In this document: positions 60,473 through 64,000 of the stretch, in pieces
How the letters are laid out: each line of letters opens with the position of its first letter
Position numbering within the stretch: the stretch's first letter is position 1
DNA from: Clostridium porci
GTDB lineage: Bacteria; Bacillota; Clostridia; Lachnospirales; Lachnospiraceae
NCBI RefSeq assembly: GCF_009696375.1
Contig: NZ_VUMD01000003.1
Location: 237,641 to 301,640, forward strand
DNA: 64,000 bases
Reading direction: 5' to 3'
The notes under the pieces: model-generated
Seen by the model: only the letters and a program-made list of their open reading frames with translations
The model's database searches: none
Told to the model about the DNA's origin: nothing
Translations under genes and position numbers: made by a program

Positions 60473-60967
60473 CTAACACTTATTTTCATTATCATTTCCC
60501 GGTTATGGGAGCTGTTTTTATAGTATAGACTTGGCCTGGTGAAATTATGCATAGAAAAAAGTTGAGCCCTTAAGAATGGTTTGGATGTACCTCTCGATCC
60601 AGACCGCTTATATCTTCTTTTTCAACAGGTGAAACCAGTTCATCCTATTACACCGGAACAAGGCTTTTGGCAAACCAGCCGGCAAATTCAGCCGCTGCCT
60701 CCTTAAGCCATCAGCTGCTTATCCTCTCTTCTCTACGAGAGAAGGGCTTAAATCCAATTTCAAAAGCTGATCAGAAAGCATGGAGAACAATCCAGCTTAA
60801 CAGCTGACAAATAGGCTGCAATAAAAAACGGGCATGTCGATTCTTTCGGGCGCAAACGGTTTATCTGTTTAGTCCCGCTCGTCTGCCCAACAGCGAAGAC
60901 GGGAAAAGCTGATTTCCCTTTTATATACTTGCTACCTACTCAATTTTTAGGAATGGGCGGGAAAGGA
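60473..60967. other. Intergenic region with relic sequence
   Basis: No intact gene. A minus-strand piece near 60650-60710 (LKEAAAEFAGWFAKSLVPV then stop) looks like the tail of a lost protein I cannot name. A hairpin with TCTCTTCTC and GAGAGAAG arms lies at 60725-60750. From about 60830 the sequence belongs to the mobile-element relic that follows. Confidence 0.35.
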
Positions 60968-61260
60968 ATGGAACGGACAAGAGAATTTGAGAATAGCGGT
61001 TTTCTACCTGAACAGAACAATCCGCTGAACGAAACCGTATGCTACAAAATCGGAGGGACGATCTTTGAAATCGAAACCTCCTGCGACAGATATTTGCGCT
61101 GTTCTTTAACGGTGCAGGCGCGTTTATGGAAATGGCGCATATGCAGAGGTTTTTGGAAACGGAAAAGGAAGCGAAGAAACGCAAATGGGAAATCACCCAA
61201 GCGGAAAAACGCACCGCAGAGCCTAACCGCATTTTTAATCATATCTATGAGGATGATATA
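60968..61260 (+). pseudogene. Transposon accessory protein remnant (TnpW-like)
   Basis: Starts MERTREFENSGFLPEQNNPL behind GGGAAAGGA and continues ETVCYKIGGTIFEIETSCD, the pattern of the short TnpW-type proteins of Tn1549/Tn4451-like elements (YxIGGTIYxV). After TSCD the natural sequence stops and the frame runs through the recombinase relic out of phase. Confidence 0.45.
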
Positions 61261-61605
61261 AGCGGTGCAATCAATCATAAACGGTTTATGAAGCTGTCCG
61301 CCTAGTATGAGGCGAAACAGAAAGAATTAACAGAGAAGGTCAAGACAGACCGGGAAATGGTAAGTGCCTACACCAGGACAAGGCGGATTTTGACATCTTC
61401 GCCGCCACTATCCGTCAAGTATTGGGAACTACGGAGCTGATGCCTACGATTGTCAGTCATTTTGTGCAGAAGATAATCACCCAATCTCCCGACACGTCAA
61501 GCGGACACCGCCGGCAGAGGATATAACTTGTATGAAATTTTATCGGGGAAGTCAATTTTCCAAATGACGGGCAGACCATTGAACGGCAAAGGACGAGCAA
61601 GACAG
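61110..61605 (+). pseudogene. Large serine recombinase (TnpX/TndX-like), C-terminal relic
   Basis: In the frame starting near 61110 one reads EMAHMQRFLETEKEAKKRKW, ITQAEKRTAEPNRIFNHIYE DDISGAI and RFMKLSA-stop-YEAKQKELTEK. After a frameshift near 61375 it continues QDKADFDIFAATIRQVLG, LMPTIVSHFVQKIITQSPDT and ultimately IGEVNFPNDGQTIERQR. This is the DUF4368-type C-terminus of the serine recombinases of Tn4451/CTn elements. Several stops and the missing catalytic domain make it a dead remnant. Confidence 0.65.
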
Positions 61606-61951
61606 CATAGCAATTCGCCATGCAATCCTGCAACATTTATTTTCCTTCCTTATGGGTGCGCTCCAGAAACAGAAGCCGCTTAGCGCTCAGCCCGGCATGG
61701 ATCAAGCCGGTAGCTTGAGTCACGCAACTGTACCCTTACTGCCAAAAACCAGTAGGTTCGGTGTGCTACTGAATCAGTCTAAGTGAATTTCTCTGAATGT
61801 ATTTCCTTTATACTGCGTAATTTATCGGCCGATAAACGCAGTGGCATCAATTCAAGCAAATTTATAATCGTTTCCTGCACTTCCTGGAACGATTTCCACC
61901 TCACAGCAACCTCCCATTGCAGCAAGATCCCTCTGCAATATATAAAGTCTG
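61606..61951. other. Intergenic region after the recombinase relic
   Basis: No intact gene. A minus-strand stretch at 61782-61915 can be read as SFQEVQETIINLLELMPLRL SADKLRSIKEIHSEKFT, possibly the end of a lost gene, unidentified. Confidence 0.3.
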
Positions 61952-62875
61952 CTAAGAATACAGCCCAGACTTATACACACCTGCTTCTATCAGCCCTTTA
62001 ATAGCATCAACAACTGCCCGCTTATCTTCCTTATAGGTCACGCCAAACCACCGATCCGGCGTATCCAGTACCCTTACTCTGGCTCTTCCGCTCTGTACCA
62101 ACTGGTCTATAATCCTGGGAAGCAAATACTCAGACTTCACATCCCCCTCCTTCAGGGAAGAGAGAAACCGCGGAAATCCCCTTTCCAGCTCATCCAAAAA
62201 GCCCGCTGGAAGTCCCCACATATTCATGGAAACAGGCTGGCCGAGTCTGACAGAAACAGGATTACCCCCCTCATCAGTGGCATGAAGTCCATCCTCCTTC
62301 AGCTGGATGTTGTAGGTTTCTGTTACGTTGAGAAGGATGCCCTCATCGTCTACCTGGCATACGCCTCTAGTTACAGTACCGTTATCGCTTAAGGTATTGG
62401 AAAGGACGAAGCCTCCCATACAAAGGTCATAAATTTCAGACTCCGTATCCATGACATTTACCATATAATCATGAATCCGGCAAAATCCTTCCTTTCCATA
62501 GTAATCGTCTGCGTTAATGACCAGAAATGGTCCCTTCACCATACCCTTTACCATAAGAACTGCCTGACCGGTTCCCCAAGGCTTGGTTCGTCCCGGCGTT
62601 ACTTTAAATCCGGCTGGAAGAGCATCCAGCTCCTGATAGGCATATTCTACTGGCAGCACTTTCTCAATCCTGTTTCCAATAATCTCCTTAAAATCCTTTT
62701 CAAGATCCTTCCTTATGATAAAGATTACTTTATTAAATCCGGCCTCCATAGCATCATGAATAGAATAATCCATGATGATTTCTCCGGCAGGCCCTACTGG
62801 CTCCAGCTGTTTTATCCCCCCGCCAAACCGGCTGCCAATTCCTGCCGCCATAATCACCAATGTGGTTTCTCTCAT
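61952..62875 (-). CDS. Sugar-phosphate nucleotidyltransferase-like protein
   Basis: 307 residues. The nucleotide-binding start is TTLVIMAAGIGSRFGGGIKQ and the metal/nucleotide Asp motif VINADDYYGKEGF, as in NTP-transferases that activate sugar phosphates. The AAGIGSRFGGxKQ form and the absence of a hexapeptide-repeat C-terminus set it apart from GlmU and GlgC types. AAAGGAGAAGC precedes the ATG. No neighbouring sugar-nucleotide genes help to identify the substrate. Confidence 0.8.
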   Translation of the reverse strand: MRETTLVIMAAGIGSRFGGGIKQLEPVGPAGEIIMDYSIHDAMEAGFNKVIFIIRKDLEKDFKEIIGNRIEKVLPVEYAYQELDALPAGFKVTPGRTKPWGTGQAVLMVKGMVKGPFLVINADDYYGKEGFCRIHDYMVNVMDTESEIYDLCMGGFVLSNTLSDNGTVTRGVCQVDDEGILLNVTETYNIQLKEDGLHATDEGGNPVSVRLGQPVSMNMWGLPAGFLDELERGFPRFLSSLKEGDVKSEYLLPRIIDQLVQSGRARVRVLDTPDRWFGVTYKEDKRAVVDAIKGLIEAGVYKSGLYS

Positions 62876-63373
62876 CTGTAAGCTTCTCCTTTAACAATCC
62901 TGAACTGATTCTGTAAATATCCATAGTATATCACATTTACTTCTAAAAGGCAAAAGAAACCTCGGGCTTTGCCTGACCAGCATTCATCCAGCCCCCCACA
63001 TACACATCCGGGCCTTCTGACGGCTTCTGGCTATCCGATCCGCAGCACATACAGCAATAGGGTTCCTGGAATAACGGCTGGGACTGTACAAACATTCGCC
63101 TGCAACAGCTGTCTGCAATATATTTAGAATATGGATTACTGCCGTGATAGTATTATATATGATGATACTAAACTGAATACTGGATTTATGCCCGGATCGT
63201 TACAAAGAAAAGCTGGTTTATATAGGAGGAGCTGAATAGTGCTAAAATATTAATATGTGTTAAATTTTAAAAAATATATTGACTTTTAGTTAAAAACTGG
63301 GTAGAATATTAACGTTGCCGATATACGTAGGATAAGGTTTCACTCCTGTCTTCGCTTTTAGGCAATCGCAAAT
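62876..63373. other. Intergenic region upstream of the tRNA genes
   Basis: No gene seen. It contains the tRNA promoter at 63279-63307; the part around 62960-63120 is GC-richer and shows short coding-like pieces without a ribosome site. Confidence 0.4.
63279..63307 (+). promoter_or_regulatory. SigA-type promoter of the tRNA operon
   Basis: TTGACT and TAGAAT separated by exactly 17 bases, 67 bases upstream of tRNA-Phe, in an AT-rich stretch. Confidence 0.7.
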
Positions 63374-63446
<73 letters not shown>

Positions 63447-63449
63447 CAT

Positions 63450-63520
63450 GCAGGTGTAGTTCAATGGTAGAACACTAGCCTTCCAAGCTAGATACGTGGG
63501 TTCGATTCCCATCACCTGCT
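63450..63520 (+). tRNA. tRNA-Gly (anticodon TCC)
   Basis: 71 bases, acceptor GCAGGTG / CACCTGC with discriminator T, D arm TAGTTCAATGGTAGAAC, anticodon loop CTTCCAA giving TCC, T arm GTGGGTTCGATTCCCAT. Three bases after tRNA-Phe, so co-transcribed. Confidence 0.95.
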
Positions 63521-63539
63521 TTATTATTGTATTATTTTT

Positions 63540-63611
63540 GCGCGAGTGGCTCAGTGGTGGAGTATCGCCTTGCCAAGGCGAGGGTCGCGGGTTCGAATCC
63601 CGTCTCGCGCT
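63540..63611 (+). tRNA. tRNA-Gly (anticodon GCC)
   Basis: 72 bases, acceptor GCGCGAG / CTCGCGC with discriminator T, anticodon stem TCGCC / GGCGA and loop with GCC, T arm GCGGGTTCGAATCCCGT. Its 3' end is repeated at 63730-63751, so it serves as an integration site. Confidence 0.95.
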
Positions 63612-63834
63612 TTTTTTATTGGCTGGAATTTCCTTGATTTACAAGGAGTTTCAGCCTTTTGCGTTCTCCAAAATGTTGTAGACAGTTGTAGACACTTCTC
63701 ATTCTGTCCAAATGGAGAAATAGCGGTATGGTTCGAGTCCCGTCTCGCGCTCTTTTAATTAGTAGCGGAATCCTTGATTTATCAGGGGTTCCGCTATATT
63801 TGTGTGTCTTTCAGGCTGTAGACAGTTGTAGACA
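63590..63834. repeat. Two tandem 105-base attachment-site-like units, period 140
   Basis: Unit 1 (63590-63694) and unit 2 (63730-63834) each start with the 22-base end of tRNA-Gly (one mismatch), carry a terminator-like hairpin, and end with GTAGACAGTTGTAGACA exactly 67 bases after the tRNA end (63678-63694 and 63818-63834). The repeated GTAGACA words are probably integrase arm sites. Confidence 0.7.
63618..63664 (+). terminator. Hairpin after the tRNA genes
   Basis: GGCTGGAA and TTTCAGCC arms, with inner TTCCTTG / CAAGGAG pairs, followed by TTTTGCG. A sister hairpin (AGCGGAA / TTCCGCT) lies at the same relative place in the repeat unit at 63764-63796. Confidence 0.55.
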
Positions 63835-63836
63835 GC

Positions 63837-64000
63837 TTACAAAGCCTTAGATATGAGGTCATAGGTTTCTTTCTCCGTCAATGGATTGTAGATATATCCA
63901 AGGGTGGTATTTAAGTTGCTATGTCCCAGCAATTCCCGTATACAGTCCAGCGGCACGCCACTGGCGTTTAGGTTGCTGGCGAACGTCTTTCTCATTTTGT
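63837..64000 (-). CDS. Tyrosine recombinase, C-terminal end (cut by the window edge)
   Basis: The visible 53 C-terminal residues read KMRKTFASNLNASGVPLDCI, then RELLGHSNLNTTLGYIYNPL. These are the catalytic HxxR-box region (only RKTF is visible here), the LLGHS motif and the nucleophile Tyr (TLGYIY). It ends three bases after the second GTAGACAGTTGTAGACA and 86 bases from the repeated tRNA end, so it is the integrase of an element inserted in tRNA-Gly(GCC), the rest lying beyond the window. Confidence 0.85.
   Translation of the reverse strand, partial: KMRKTFASNLNASGVPLDCIRELLGHSNLNTTLGYIYNPLTEKETYDLISKAL

Overview
The window looks like the chromosome of a gut Lachnospiraceae-type Firmicute (Clostridia). 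The evidence is the mix of housekeeping genes (MutS2, YhaM, RlmD, ROK glucokinase, the sporulation protein YyaC), AGGAGG-type ribosome binding sites, lipoprotein sugar-binding proteins with YesMN-like sensors, and many relics of Tn916/Tn4451-type conjugative elements. No species is assigned.

Layout. 0.7-2.3 kb: housekeeping (5-formyl-THF cyclo-ligase, ArsC/Spx-like protein, endonuclease III). 2.5-13.4 kb: a carbohydrate locus, all on the minus strand. It has a histidine kinase, a response regulator and an extra solute-binding lipoprotein, then an ABC importer (binding protein and two permeases), a GH29 alpha-L-fucosidase, a Gfo/Idh/MocA oxidoreductase and an acyltransferase-like protein. 13.7-18.7 kb: an AT-rich cassette of an AraC regulator and a paired ABC exporter, ending in IS and mobile-element debris. 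18.9-25.0 kb: a tripartite tricarboxylate transporter (TctCBA), a cysteine-type sulfatase, a GntR/LacI-like regulator and a broken sulfatase maturase. 25.2-28.8 kb: a graveyard of element fragments around an Lsa-like ABC-F gene that is split by a frameshift in a run of seven A.

28.7-37.1 kb: an AT-rich island that appears to sit in the 3' end of rlmD. A nine-base repeat lies at both ends and the displaced rlmD tail is still readable at 28.46-28.74 kb. It carries RhuM, a DUF4365-helicase fusion, a truncated IS and an XRE/ImmA gene with a partner; this is a candidate defence island. 37.0-51.2 kb is conserved chromosome: rlmD, yhaM, an HtrA-like protein without a recognisable catalytic triad, mutS2, a two-component system, a choline-binding-type secreted protein, glucokinase, a beta-propeller membrane protein and a LysM protein.

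51.45-59.89 kb is the most interesting part: an 8.4-kb phage-satellite-like element bounded by perfect 16-bp repeats in the 3' end of yyaC. It has an integrase, a divergent repressor/Cro pair, a primase-polymerase/helicase followed by iteron-like repeats (probable origin), small coupled genes, and a terminator-bounded scaffold and major capsid pair. I see no terminase, portal or tail genes. It resembles a very small capsid-encoding phage-inducible island. 59.9-64.0 kb has yyaC, relics of a TnpX-like serine recombinase, a nucleotidyltransferase, three tRNA genes (Phe, Gly, Gly), and a repeated tRNA-Gly 3' end leading into a tyrosine recombinase cut by the window edge.
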